A stretch of 64,000 bases of DNA, from positions 97,566 to 161,565 of the forward strand of contig JANTGM010000002.1 of assembly GCA_024762925.1 (NCBI GenBank), written 5' to 3'. Position 1 is the stretch's first letter. Each line of letters starts with the position of its first letter. This document shows positions 54,043 through 62,843 of this stretch, in pieces. The stretch comes from Kofleriaceae bacterium. GTDB lineage: Bacteria > Myxococcota_A > Polyangia > Haliangiales > Haliangiaceae. A program made the translations under genes and the position numbers. Under the pieces are notes generated by a model. The model worked only from the letters and a program-made list of their open reading frames with translations. It made no database searches and was not told the origin of the DNA.

Positions 54043-55038
54043 GTGGAAGGCAACGACCTAGTACGTGCCGTTCATGAGCGGGTGCAGCGTGAGAGCGTCT
54101 TTATCGATTCTCTCACCGCTGAGCTTGGCAAGGTCATTGTTGGCCAGCACTACATGGTGGACCGCATTCTTATTGCGCTCCTCTGTGGGGGACACTGCCT
54201 AATTGAGGGTGTGCCGGGGCTGGCTAAGACACTCACGGTCAAGACGCTCGCACAGGCCGTTCACGCAAGCTTTCAGCGCATTCAGTTCACGCCAGATCTA
54301 CTGCCAGCCGATATCACGGGAACTACCATCTACAACATGCAGACCGGCCAGTTCACGAAGAAACGCGGGCCGATCTTTGCCAACCTCGTGCTTGCCGATG
54401 AGATCAATCGAGCGCCAGCAAAGGTCCAGGCCGCTCTTCTTGAGGCCATGGAAGAAAAGCAGGTCACGATTGGTGACGAGACCGATCCACTTCCATCGCC
54501 ATTCATGGTTCTTGCGACACAGAACCCCATTGATCAGGCGGGAACCTACGCGCTTCCCGAAGCGCAGCTTGATCGATTCATGTTGATGATTCGCGTGGGC
54601 TATCCCAGCAAAGCTGAGGAGCGAGACATCATGGATCGGATGACGGGCACAGAGCGGCCCATGGTCGAGAGTGTTTGCCAAATCTCCGATCTGGAAGCGG
54701 CCCGCGAGACGGTGTCATCGATCTACATTGACGAGAGCATTCGTGACTACATTATCGATGTTGTGCACGCGACTCGCGAGCCAGGCGAATACGGACTCTC
54801 AGACCTCAAGACCATGATCGAACACGGAGTCTCACCGCGCGCTTCGATCTTTCTTGCCATGGCTGCACGGGCCCACGCCTACCTGCGGCATCGTGGCTAC
54901 GTCACGCCAGAGGATATTAAAGCGGTGGGACACGACGTCTTACGGCATCGACTTTCGCTGAGCTACGAGGCCGAAGCCGAGGAAGTGGACACCGAGCAAG
55001 TCATTCAGCGCCTCTTTGAACACGTCGAAGTGCCCTAG
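54043..55038 (+). CDS. MoxR family AAA+ ATPase
   Basis: The protein has 331 residues with a GTG start. Walker A-like GVPGLAKTLTVKTLAQ, Walker B LVLADEINRAPAKVQAALLEAM, sensor 1 VLATQNPIDQAGTYALPEAQLDRF, and the C-terminal lid domain with SPRASIFLAMAARAHAYLRHRGY. MoxR ATPases act as chaperones or remodelling factors together with VWA-domain proteins, several of which are encoded downstream. First of a run of overlapping Bat-type genes. The TAG stop is followed by CGC. Confidence 0.95.
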   Translation: MEGNDLVRAVHERVQRESVFIDSLTAELGKVIVGQHYMVDRILIALLCGGHCLIEGVPGLAKTLTVKTLAQAVHASFQRIQFTPDLLPADITGTTIYNMQTGQFTKKRGPIFANLVLADEINRAPAKVQAALLEAMEEKQVTIGDETDPLPSPFMVLATQNPIDQAGTYALPEAQLDRFMLMIRVGYPSKAEERDIMDRMTGTERPMVESVCQISDLEAARETVSSIYIDESIRDYIIDVVHATREPGEYGLSDLKTMIEHGVSPRASIFLAMAARAHAYLRHRGYVTPEDIKAVGHDVLRHRLSLSYEAEAEEVDTEQVIQRLFEHVEVP

Positions 55039-55062
55039 CGCGGGAAGAACGACCAACACATC

Positions 55063-55944
55063 ATGCTTTCTCGAGAGCTTCTACGAAAAATTCGCAAGAT
55101 TGAGATATCGGCCTCGCGACTCGTATCGGAGCAGCTCGCAGGTCGCTACCACTCGGTATTCAAGGGACGCGGCATGGCGTTCTCCGAAGTGCGTGAGTAC
55201 TTGCCAGGGGATGAGGTTCGTTCCATCGACTGGAATGTCTCGGCCCGGATGAATCGCGCGCACATCAAGCTCTTCGTTGAAGAGCGAGACCGAACTGTGA
55301 TGCTGCTGGTCGACATGAGTGCATCGGGACTCTTTGGGTCGCAGGAGCTAAGTAAACGAGAGGCCGCGGCAGAAATGGCTGCAATGGTCGCGTTCTCAGC
55401 GATTGTGAATGATGACCGAGTGGGACTCATCATGTTCTCCGATCAAGTAGAGCTCTACCTGCCTCCCCAAAAAGGCAAGAAACACGTGCTGCGGGTAATC
55501 AGAGAACTTCTTAGCTTCGAGCCAAAGTCACGCAAGACCGATGTTGCAGTGGGGCTTGAGTACTTGCGTCGCGTTATTAGGCGGCGATGCGTCGCATTCT
55601 TGTTGTCAGACTTGCTCGACGATAACTGGCTCGGACCGATTCGCATGGCTTCACGAAAGCACGACTTAGTACCAGTGCTCCTTTGCGATCCACTAGAATT
55701 TGATCTTCCTAACGTTGGGCTCGTTGTTCTGCAGGACCTTGAAACGGGCCAGTGCGTTGAGTTTGATACCAGCGGACGAGGGGCTGCACTCTATCGAAAG
55801 AGAATGGCAGCAGCTGATGCCCAACGCGCCACTCAGCTCCAGCGACTCAAACTCGACTTTGTTCGAGTGCAAACCGACGAATCCCACGTCGATGCATTGG
55901 TTCGCTTTTTTCGACGACGCGAGAGGAGGATGCGGCATCTATGA
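55063..55944 (+). CDS. DUF58 domain protein (VWA-like, Bat operon)
   Basis: The protein has 293 residues. The DUF58 signature GRGMAFSEVREYLPGDEVRS followed by IDWNVSARM is intact. A VWA-like segment VMLLVDMSASGLFG includes DMSAS, a partial MIDAS motif. The rest (VGLIMFSDQVELYLPPQKGK, then FLLSDLLDD) follows the family. DUF58 proteins nearly always lie beside moxR genes, and are thought to be part of the MoxR-associated complex. The gene overlaps the next by 4 bases (ATGA). Confidence 0.92.
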   Translation: MLSRELLRKIRKIEISASRLVSEQLAGRYHSVFKGRGMAFSEVREYLPGDEVRSIDWNVSARMNRAHIKLFVEERDRTVMLLVDMSASGLFGSQELSKREAAAEMAAMVAFSAIVNDDRVGLIMFSDQVELYLPPQKGKKHVLRVIRELLSFEPKSRKTDVAVGLEYLRRVIRRRCVAFLLSDLLDDNWLGPIRMASRKHDLVPVLLCDPLEFDLPNVGLVVLQDLETGQCVEFDTSGRGAALYRKRMAAADAQRATQLQRLKLDFVRVQTDESHVDALVRFFRRRERRMRHL

Positions 55945-56891
55945 AAAGAGCCTGTATGCTCGCTTTGGTGGTGATCGTGTCCTTGGGGACTCGAAGCATC
56001 GCTCAAGCCCAGGTCGTCAACGCTAGTCTCAACAAGCTGGAGGTTGGGCTTGGCGAACCTGTCACCCTGATGGCGTCGGTTGAGCACGCTGCGGGGAGCC
56101 GAGTCGAGTGGCCTACTGACCTTGGTTTGGGACCAAACATTGAGGAGCGAAGCCGTGAAGCATTTGCCGTTGAGCAAATAGCAAAGGGACAGCGAAGTCG
56201 TATTGCTCTTACGCTCGCTATCTTTGACCGAAGTGTCGAGCGTATACCGGGGTTCTCTGTCGAGCTAACGTATCTAGATGGAGGAAGGCACACCCTTACG
56301 ATTCCAGCCCTTGCGATTGCAATCCGCAGCAATGTCGATCCAACGAACGCAGAACTCAGACCTTCTCGAGATCCTGCTGATGCACCGATTCAAGACTGGA
56401 ATCTTCTTATTGCTGGGCTCTCTGCTGTTCTGCTGCTTGGACTTTTTGCGCTGTTCTTCAAGATGAAGTGGCGTGCGAAGGAACCGCTACCGCAGGCGAA
56501 GCGAGTTGAGTCTGTCTCGCCGCATGAAGAGGCGCTGATTGCTCTAGACGCACTGGAAGCTTCTGGGCGCCTTGATGGAGAAGCGCTCAAGGCAGTGTTT
56601 CACGACATGTCTGAGATCATGAGAACCTATCTTGGTCGTCGATTCGGCTTTCCTGCGCTCGATCAGACTTCTTCTGAGATTCGGTCCCGCCTTCGAGACT
56701 GTCCTGGTAGCCATGAGTGGGGCGACGCGATGAATGCTTGGCTCAGCCGGTGCGATCTTGTGAAGTACGCAAGCGCCAACGTGGACGCGGAGGAAGCTCG
56801 CACATCGCTCTACAGTGCCCGAGTCCTGGTTGACCGCACGAAGGAATCGGCAATTGGGCAAGAGCGTCCCGTGGAGGTTGCGCGTGCCTAG
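55941..56891 (+). CDS. Membrane protein with periplasmic N-terminal beta domain (DUF4381/BatD-like), Bat operon
   Basis: The protein has 316 residues. Signal peptide ending IAQAQ, then a periplasmic beta domain with the BatD-like opening LNKLEVGLGEPVTLMASVEH (about 25-145), a transmembrane helix (LLIAGLSAVLLLGLFALFF, about 155-175) and a cytoplasmic helical domain (about 195-310) with HEEALIALDALEASGRLDGE and MSEIMRTYLGRRFG. The last part matches the C-terminal domain found in proteins between DUF58 and VWA genes (DUF4381-like). It probably belongs to the Bat membrane complex. It overlaps neighbours at both ends. Confidence 0.8.
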   Translation: MKRACMLALVVIVSLGTRSIAQAQVVNASLNKLEVGLGEPVTLMASVEHAAGSRVEWPTDLGLGPNIEERSREAFAVEQIAKGQRSRIALTLAIFDRSVERIPGFSVELTYLDGGRHTLTIPALAIAIRSNVDPTNAELRPSRDPADAPIQDWNLLIAGLSAVLLLGLFALFFKMKWRAKEPLPQAKRVESVSPHEEALIALDALEASGRLDGEALKAVFHDMSEIMRTYLGRRFGFPALDQTSSEIRSRLRDCPGSHEWGDAMNAWLSRCDLVKYASANVDAEEARTSLYSARVLVDRTKESAIGQERPVEVARA

Positions 56892-57960
56892 GCCTTCTCG
56901 GCTACCCAGCCTTGGCATGCTTGTTGGCGTGCTTGCGCTCGCTCTGGTACCTCTTTGGCGCATTGCGAACGAACTGCGCGCCGGAGAAGAAATACATTTC
57001 GCAAGGCCGTGGGCCTTTCTGTTGCTCATCGGTCCCCTGCTGGTGGCTTGGCTCGGGCTCTATCGGCCCCTTGCAAGAATGGCAAGCCTTTGGTTCTCCC
57101 GTGTCGGGGAAATCACAGCCCTTCCGAGGAGCCCAATTGCGCGCTTGGCTCGGTTGCCTACGATATTGCGCGTTGTCGCGCTGGTTTTAGCTGTAATCGC
57201 TCTGGCCAAACCTCAGACATTTTCTGGGTCGAATCGTGTCGTTCGCGGTGTCGACATCATGTTCGTGCTTGATGTTTCCCAGTCGATGGAGGAACAAGAT
57301 CTGGCGCGCAGTCGTCTTGATGCCGGACAGCGAACGATTCGGAACTTCTTGCGAAAGCGCAAAGGGCGCGGCGACCGAATAGGCCTTGTGGTGTTTGCTG
57401 AAGAGGCAATGCTTCATTGCCCCCTTACGTTGGACTACCGGAGCTTGGAATCCATTGTCGCGGACCTAGAGATTGGCGAAGTACCTGCCTTGGGAACGGC
57501 AATCGGTGATGCGCTTGGGTTGTCACTTGCTTCGCTGCGGCGTTCGGATAGCACGTCCAAGGTCGTCATACTGCTCTCCGACGGCGACTGGAATAAGGCT
57601 CGCTATATGGACCCAGGCGAGGCCCGCGATCTCAGCGTCGAAATGGGGGTTCGCGTCTTCACGGTCTTGCTAGGAGATGATGGAGAGCCGGGGGCAAAGG
57701 AGCGCGCTCAGTATGGCGTGAACCCGAGGATGCTGAAAGAGATTGCAGCCGACACCGGTGGCATGTTCTTTCGTGCAGGCGATGACCGACAGCTCGCGAA
57801 GAGCTTTGAGGAGATTCGTAGGAATCTTCCCACGTCAGATGCCAAGGTCATTGGGCGCGTGCCTCATCGGCATTTCTTCGACCTACTGCTTTGGCCCGCT
57901 TTCGCGTTGTTACTTCTTGAGCTCCTGCTTCGAACGACGCGCTTTCGGAGCTTTCCATGA
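56884..57960 (+). CDS. batA: VWA domain membrane protein (BatA-like)
   Basis: A GTG at 56884, inside the end of the previous gene, gives 358 residues; the longer frame from 56815 would overlap by 77 bases. Two N-terminal transmembrane helices (about 10-25 and 40-60), a third before the VWA domain, the MIDAS motif FVLDVSQSMEEQD (DxSxS) with later SDGDWN, and one C-terminal helix (LLLWPAFALLLLELLL). This is the BatA layout: VWA in the periplasm-facing or membrane-proximal part between helices. Partner of MoxR and of the next VWA protein. Confidence 0.88.
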   Translation: MPRPSRLPSLGMLVGVLALALVPLWRIANELRAGEEIHFARPWAFLLLIGPLLVAWLGLYRPLARMASLWFSRVGEITALPRSPIARLARLPTILRVVALVLAVIALAKPQTFSGSNRVVRGVDIMFVLDVSQSMEEQDLARSRLDAGQRTIRNFLRKRKGRGDRIGLVVFAEEAMLHCPLTLDYRSLESIVADLEIGEVPALGTAIGDALGLSLASLRRSDSTSKVVILLSDGDWNKARYMDPGEARDLSVEMGVRVFTVLLGDDGEPGAKERAQYGVNPRMLKEIAADTGGMFFRAGDDRQLAKSFEEIRRNLPTSDAKVIGRVPHRHFFDLLLWPAFALLLLELLLRTTRFRSFP

Positions 57961-59084
57961 GTTTCGAATTCATCTCGTTGGCATGGGCTATCCCTTTGGT
58001 GGCAATCGTCCTTGTGCTTGTCCAGGGGGTAAACCTCGTGCGACGCAATCGCGCGATTTTAGGCGTTGGCAATGCGGAGACCATCGCGCGCATGGCCAAC
58101 TCGCTCTCCTACAGAAATCGAAATATCAGTGCTTTTCTGATTGTTGCGGCGCTAGTCCTATGTTTCACCGCGCTCGCTCGACCAACGACGAGTGGGACGG
58201 CAAGCTGGCGCCAACGGGGAATCGATGTCGTCTTTGTGCACGACTTTTCTGCGTCCATGATGGCATCGGATGTGTATCCCAACCGACTAGACCGGAGCCT
58301 AAAAGAGGCCGACGCGCTCATGCGAGGGTTGTCTGCGGATCGAGTGGGCACTGTTGTCTATGCAGGAGGAGCTGCTCACTTCCCACTAACACACGACCAC
58401 GTGGCTGCGAAGCTTCTCTATCAGGGGCTGCGCCCAACGGATTTGGCGGCTGGCGATGACCTTGGAGCGGCGCTGCGTCTGGCCAGCTGTGTGCTGCGCG
58501 GGGAACTCGCCGACTCAGAACTTTGCTCACAACTCACACCGGGGAATGGCGGGAAACCGTTGCAGGGGCAAGCGACTTCGCTGGTTGCCGAATCTCCGAT
58601 TGTCGTCGACCGGGGCAGAGCGATCGTGCTCTTTACTGATGGCGCGGACTCGGGAGGCACGGGGTTGCGAGAATCCGAACTCGCCAAGACGCTTGGAATC
58701 AAAGTCTTTGTTGTCGGAGTTGGAACCGACGCGGGGGAGCTCGTGCCACGCCTCGATTCGGAAGGAAGGTCCAAGGGGTGGATGAAGACTCAGGACGGTG
58801 AGTTCAAGACAACTCGGTTAGATGCGTCCATGCTGCGCACGCTGGCTGAGAAAGCGGGCACTGGGTACTTCTCACTTGGTGAGGGGCGGTGGCGAGGCGA
58901 TGAACTCTTGGCGGGATTGCGCGAGCTTGCACAGGGGGACTTGGATGCGCGAGTTGTTCGCTCGAGGCTGCATATTTTCGACAGGTTCTTGTTTCCGGCG
59001 TTCTTGTTGCTCATCATTGAGGGGTGCTTGTCACTGCGCAGACGGTCCGTACCTCTGCCCGCTCCTGGGAGAGGGGATCCTTGA
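57957..59084 (+). CDS. batB: VWA domain membrane protein (BatB-like)
   Basis: The protein has 375 residues. N-terminal helix (ISLAWAIPLVAIVLVLVQGV), second helix (AFLIVAALVLCFTALA), MIDAS motif FVHDFSASMMASD (DxSxS), later FTDGADSGGTG, and a C-terminal helix near residue 350. Overlaps batA by ATGA and the TPR gene by 4 bases (TTGA). BatA/BatB pairs are thought to form a divalent-metal-dependent protein interaction platform. Confidence 0.88.
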   Translation: MSFEFISLAWAIPLVAIVLVLVQGVNLVRRNRAILGVGNAETIARMANSLSYRNRNISAFLIVAALVLCFTALARPTTSGTASWRQRGIDVVFVHDFSASMMASDVYPNRLDRSLKEADALMRGLSADRVGTVVYAGGAAHFPLTHDHVAAKLLYQGLRPTDLAAGDDLGAALRLASCVLRGELADSELCSQLTPGNGGKPLQGQATSLVAESPIVVDRGRAIVLFTDGADSGGTGLRESELAKTLGIKVFVVGVGTDAGELVPRLDSEGRSKGWMKTQDGEFKTTRLDASMLRTLAEKAGTGYFSLGEGRWRGDELLAGLRELAQGDLDARVVRSRLHIFDRFLFPAFLLLIIEGCLSLRRRSVPLPAPGRGDP

Positions 59085-59899
59085 GGGCTCTCAGTCTTGT
59101 TCTTTGCGCTCCGCTTCTGGCGGGGGCTGCTTGGTTGATGCGGAACGACCCCCGCGTTGCCAAAGGGCAACAGGAGTTCTCTGCCGGGGCGTATTCAAAG
59201 GCAGCTCTTCACTTTGAAGAGGCATTGGCGGGAGACGGCGACCCCGATGTGCTGCAGTTTAATCTCGGTACAGCTCTCTCTGAACAGGGACGAGGTGAAT
59301 CCGATCCCGATGAGGCTTCACGCCTGCTGCGTCTTGCCGTGGTCGCACTGCAAAGTGCTTTGGACGCGGATGATCCAACGCTTCGTATGAACTCATACTT
59401 TAACCTAGGTAATACTCTGGTTCTATCTGGGGACTATGCTGCAGCGATAAAGAACTACAAGGTCGTTCTTCGAAATGATCCGTCAGACGTAGACGCCCAG
59501 TACAATCTAGAGCTAGCGCTGCTGCTCCGTGACTCAGAACTATCACGAGATGAGCTTCTCACGAAGAATGGCCAAGCAGGAACTGGAGACCCTTCTGATG
59601 CGGGGGGCGGCGGCCAGGAGCCGGGATTGGAGGGCCGAGAGCAAGGGCAGGGCGGTTCGGGCGCAAATTCTGGGCAAGGCCACGGCTCTGGCGACACTAC
59701 AGCGAAGTCGGAACGCGGACCATCACAAGGGCGTACGATGATGGCCGAGCCCAGACCTATGCGCGAAGCGGAATCACTTGGACGCGGCATTCGGGAGAAG
59801 CTCGATGCACTTGAGCGTCGCTCGGGTGAGCTTCGCCGAGGGCGAGTGCTCCGCAAGACCGAGGCGATGCGAGCATCGCGCCGTGCGGGTGACAACTAG
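59081..59899 (+). CDS. batC: TPR protein (BatC-like)
   Basis: The likely start is the TTG at 59081, overlapping the batB stop (TTGA) with GGAGAGGGG upstream, giving 272 residues; ATG at 59024 lies within batB and is less likely. An N-terminal signal anchor (LSLVLCAPLLAGAAWLM) is followed by two or three TPR motifs (QQEFSAGAYSKAALHFEEAL and FNLGNTLVLSGDYAAAIKNYK), then a Gly/Gln/Ser-rich linker and a basic C-terminal helix. In Bacteroides/Leptospira-type operons BatC has this form. Its TAG stop is embedded in the CTAG left end of repeat copy B. Confidence 0.82.
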   Translation: MRALSLVLCAPLLAGAAWLMRNDPRVAKGQQEFSAGAYSKAALHFEEALAGDGDPDVLQFNLGTALSEQGRGESDPDEASRLLRLAVVALQSALDADDPTLRMNSYFNLGNTLVLSGDYAAAIKNYKVVLRNDPSDVDAQYNLELALLLRDSELSRDELLTKNGQAGTGDPSDAGGGGQEPGLEGREQGQGGSGANSGQGHGSGDTTAKSERGPSQGRTMMAEPRPMREAESLGRGIREKLDALERRSGELRRGRVLRKTEAMRASRRAGDN

Positions 59900-60054
59900 T
59901 GCGCGATCCATGGACATTGACTCGTGATCGCGAAGTCAGCTCGTTTTCTGGCGAGGCGGGCAGAGGGAGTTTGCTGGGGCAAGCGACCGAGGAACAACGA
60001 AGAAGACTGGCTGAGCCAGTCTCTCCAGCGGGCGAGAAGACGAGTGAGCGCGTT
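59896..60054 (+). repeat. Dispersed inverted-repeat element, copy B (right end missing)
   Basis: It begins CTAGTGCGCGATCCATGGA on the batC stop. The core with GGGAGTTTGCTGGGGCAAGC and the palindrome GACTGGCTGAGCCAGTC is practically identical to copies A and D. Compared with copy D, the sequence stops after GAGCGCGTT and the right end is replaced by element C, which begins at 60055. Confidence 0.87.
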
Positions 60055-60225
60055 CTAGTGTCTAGTTCATTGACATTGGTCATCAGAAACGAAGAGAGTT
60101 CGTTTGCAGCCAAGGCGGGAAGAGGTGGCTTGCTGGGGCAAGTGACCGATGAACAACGATGCGAAAAGCATCCAGCGAGCAAAGAATCGAGTTTGCTTGG
60201 TCAATGTCAATGCATCAGACACTAG
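60055..60225 (+). repeat. Inverted-repeat-bounded element C (divergent family member)
   Basis: The element is 171 bp with terminal inverted repeats of 24 bases, 21 matching: both ends read CTAGTGTCT, three variable bases plus one, then CATTGACATTG. The interior resembles copies A, B and D at lower identity (GGCTTGCTGGGGCAAGTGAC). CTAG flanks both ends and could be part of a 4-bp target duplication. The right end runs into the start of batD, supplying the ATGs at 60204 and 60210 and the GTG at 60225. Confidence 0.85.
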
Positions 60226-62078
60226 TGCGTCCTTCTTCGCGCCTTGCCAAAAGGTGCCTAATCTCATCGGCTCTGGGGCTCCTGAGCTTGGTCTTGAGCA
60301 TGATGGTCGCACACGCCCAACGCCCTGCCTTCACGCTCACGGTTTCACCATCAGAGGTTCTCTTAGGCGAACGGGTCACGGTGGTTGTGACGATCGAATT
60401 GGCAGGGTTGGTTGGTCCCGATCGGTATTGGCCGCCACAGGCCCAAGGATTTCGGCAAGTGGACTCGCAGATCAAGCGAGGCACACAAACAACCATCGAT
60501 CCAGTCGTCGGTCAGAAGCTCAAAACTGTGGAGGTCTATCGCTACGTTTTGGAGCCAACCAGCGCCGGAAGACTGTCGATTGGGCCGGCAAAGATTCGTG
60601 TGCACGGCGATGAGTGGGAAACCCGCGAACGATTCGTGCGTGTGCGCGCTGGGAATACGGCTGGAGCGACGCCTGCTGGAATTGGACACACCGATGCAGA
60701 GACCCTGCAAGCTCCTGGTTATGTACCCCCAAAGGGCACGCGTGGTGACGTCTTTCTCTATGCTGTGTGCGACAAGGAGCGTGTCTGGGTTGGCGAGCAG
60801 TTCACCGTTTCCTGGCTCCTGTTCACCCGGGCTGAGGTGTTGCGCTACGAGCCTACGCCACCGAGGCTCACGCAGCTGTGGTCAGAAACGCTTTTCGAAC
60901 CGTCGGCGTTCTTCACCTACATGGACGCGCGCCTTGGTGAGAAAGACTATGTGGTCACGCTGGTTTCTAAGCGCGCGTTCTTTGCTTCTGAGCCCGGAGC
61001 ACTGCGCATTGGGGCGCTAGAGGCAAGGATTGCAACGATCACCACAGCGATCGGAAGAGGCCAGAGCATCGCGAGTAATGAGTTGGAGCTAGGTGTCCGA
61101 GAGTTGCCGCAACCCGCGCCGCAAGGATTTGACCCAAGTTATGTAGGGAAGTTCGAGATTCAGGCTTCTGTAGATCGGAGCTTGCTGCAAGCAGGAGACT
61201 CGCTAACACTCACGGTGCAGGTTACGGGTGAGGGAGCGCTGCGTCGTACCAGGCCACCGCGATTGGCGTTTCCGGGGTTCGATTTCGAGGCTCCTAGGGA
61301 TTTTTCTGAGGAAGACACTACGACAGGAAATACCGTCTCAGGAATCCGTCGCTACCGATATTGGACCACACCATCGGCGGGAGGTGAGCAGAGCATCCCT
61401 GCGATTTCGCTGGCCTACTTCAATCCGAAGAGCGGTAGGTACGAAGTTGCCAAGACGACGGCGATTGGCATTACCGTACAAGGCGATCCGGGGGCACTTG
61501 TTGAAGCGAGTCGTCGCAAACTCACAGCCTCACTGGATAGAGATATTCACCTCCTGCGAGATACCGAGCAGATTGAGTCTCGCGTCTTGGTGAAATTCTA
61601 TCAGGGACGGTGGTTCTGGTACTTGCTCGGGGCGCCCCCCTTAGCCTTTCTGGTGATGGCTGTTGGGCTTCGCTTGCGAATGCGCCTGCAGACCGAAACG
61701 CCGAGAAGCCGCTTGCGGAGGGCTCGCAGCAAGGCACGAGAGCACTTTAAAATCGCCGAGATTCACTTGCGTGGAGAGCGCTCCGCAAAGTTCTATGGAG
61801 AGCTTAGTATGGCGATCCACAGTTATCTAGAGCAGTGGATTGGTCGTCAAACTCGCTCAATGACTCGAGAGCAGATGACGGAGTTTCTCGAGATTTATGA
61901 TGTCGATCGAAATACGGTAAGAAGACTTCTGAATGTTTTGGACTCGTTCGATCAGGAGCGCTTTGCTCCATCTGACCCGAATGAGAAGGCGATGAAAGAG
62001 GCCAGGGCAACCGCTAAGTCGCTGCTTTCCGTGATTGAGTCTCAGGCCGAAGCCCGAGACCGTGAGAAAGCAGAATGA
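60210..62078 (+). CDS. batD: BatD family protein
   Basis: Using the ATG at 60210 the product has 622 residues; GTG at 60225 and ATG at 60204 are alternatives and none has a ribosome site, because all lie in the end of repeat C. A signal peptide (ISSALGLLSLVLSMMVAHAQ) is followed by tandem beta-sandwich domains typical of BatD (FTLTVSPSEVLLGERVTVVV, then RYVLEPTSAGRLSIGPAKIR and GDVFLYAVCDKERVWVGEQF). A transmembrane helix (WYLLGAPPLAFLVMAVGL, about 475-495) and a cytoplasmic helical domain end it. It is the large periplasmic subunit of the Bat system. Confidence 0.87.
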   Translation: MHQTLVRPSSRLAKRCLISSALGLLSLVLSMMVAHAQRPAFTLTVSPSEVLLGERVTVVVTIELAGLVGPDRYWPPQAQGFRQVDSQIKRGTQTTIDPVVGQKLKTVEVYRYVLEPTSAGRLSIGPAKIRVHGDEWETRERFVRVRAGNTAGATPAGIGHTDAETLQAPGYVPPKGTRGDVFLYAVCDKERVWVGEQFTVSWLLFTRAEVLRYEPTPPRLTQLWSETLFEPSAFFTYMDARLGEKDYVVTLVSKRAFFASEPGALRIGALEARIATITTAIGRGQSIASNELELGVRELPQPAPQGFDPSYVGKFEIQASVDRSLLQAGDSLTLTVQVTGEGALRRTRPPRLAFPGFDFEAPRDFSEEDTTTGNTVSGIRRYRYWTTPSAGGEQSIPAISLAYFNPKSGRYEVAKTTAIGITVQGDPGALVEASRRKLTASLDRDIHLLRDTEQIESRVLVKFYQGRWFWYLLGAPPLAFLVMAVGLRLRMRLQTETPRSRLRRARSKAREHFKIAEIHLRGERSAKFYGELSMAIHSYLEQWIGRQTRSMTREQMTEFLEIYDVDRNTVRRLLNVLDSFDQERFAPSDPNEKAMKEARATAKSLLSVIESQAEARDREKAE

Positions 62079-62839
62079 GACGTCTGTTTGTTCTCTGCCT
62101 ACTCGGCTGTCTGCTGACGCTAGGTCGCGTTGGAAGCGCGCATGCAGCCTCAATGAAGGAGGGCAATGACGCATATGCGCGTGGGGATTGGGAGGTGGCT
62201 GCTGCGCACTATGAAGCCCTGGTTCGCGATGGCATCCTCCATGAAGATCTCTTTTATAACCTCGGAAATGCGCATTTCCGCAGGGGCGAGTATGGATTGG
62301 CCATCTTTTACTACGAGCAAGCGCTACGCATCTCACCGGGAGACTTCGATGCCACCGACAATCTGCGGTTGGCAAGGCAAGCGGTCGCCGCTCGCAGTAC
62401 CAATCAGCTTCACCAAGCGGATGCCGTGCCCTGGTGGATTCGATACTCGCTCTCCTTGTCGATCGCAACGAGCACGGTTTGGCTGCTCGTGGCCAATGCA
62501 CTGCTCTTCTCCATGCTCGCGATCCGCAGCGTCTTGCCCTCAGGGGTTCGTCGACGGATTGCATCGGTGTCGTCGGGGGTTCTGGGTTTTGCAGTGGTTC
62601 TTCTCGCGCTCATGCTCGCCGGTCATGTGTACATCAACGAGAACATTCACCACGGCGTCGTCGTTGGAGACATTGTAATCATGCGGGAAGGGCCCAACGA
62701 AAGCTTAGAAGAACGCGGGCAACTGCATGCAGGTCTTCGTGTCACGGTAGTTGCCAAAGAGCCAGATTGGCTACTTGTACGGCTCGGCAATGGCGCTCGG
62801 GGTTGGGTTCCACGCTCGGAAGTGGGAGTATTTCGCTAG
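62075..62839 (+). CDS. batE: TPR and SH3 domain protein (BatE-like)
   Basis: The protein has 254 residues. Signal peptide ending GSAHAAS, two TPR motifs (KEGNDAYARGDWEVAAAHYE and NLGNAHFRRGEYGLAIFYYE, about 25-95), two transmembrane helices (about 125-145 and 160-185), and a C-terminal bacterial SH3-like domain (VVGDIVIMREGPNESLEERG, then LHAGLRVTVVAKEPDWLLVRL, ending WVPRSEVGVF). This is the BatE arrangement. Overlaps batD by ATGA. The sigma-54 activator gene follows at once. Confidence 0.87.
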   Translation: MRRLFVLCLLGCLLTLGRVGSAHAASMKEGNDAYARGDWEVAAAHYEALVRDGILHEDLFYNLGNAHFRRGEYGLAIFYYEQALRISPGDFDATDNLRLARQAVAARSTNQLHQADAVPWWIRYSLSLSIATSTVWLLVANALLFSMLAIRSVLPSGVRRRIASVSSGVLGFAVVLLALMLAGHVYINENIHHGVVVGDIVIMREGPNESLEERGQLHAGLRVTVVAKEPDWLLVRLGNGARGWVPRSEVGVFR

Positions 62840-62843
62840 CCTG

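Noticed and set aside
59024..59080. ATG start of batC inside batB
   Set aside because: The TTG at 59081 overlaps the batB stop with a good ribosome site and leaves a normal signal anchor; the longer N-terminus is batB sequence in another frame.
59899..60225. ORF of 108 codons between batC and batD
   Set aside because: It lies wholly in repeat elements B and C; the repeated peptide follows from the DNA repeat. No ribosome site.
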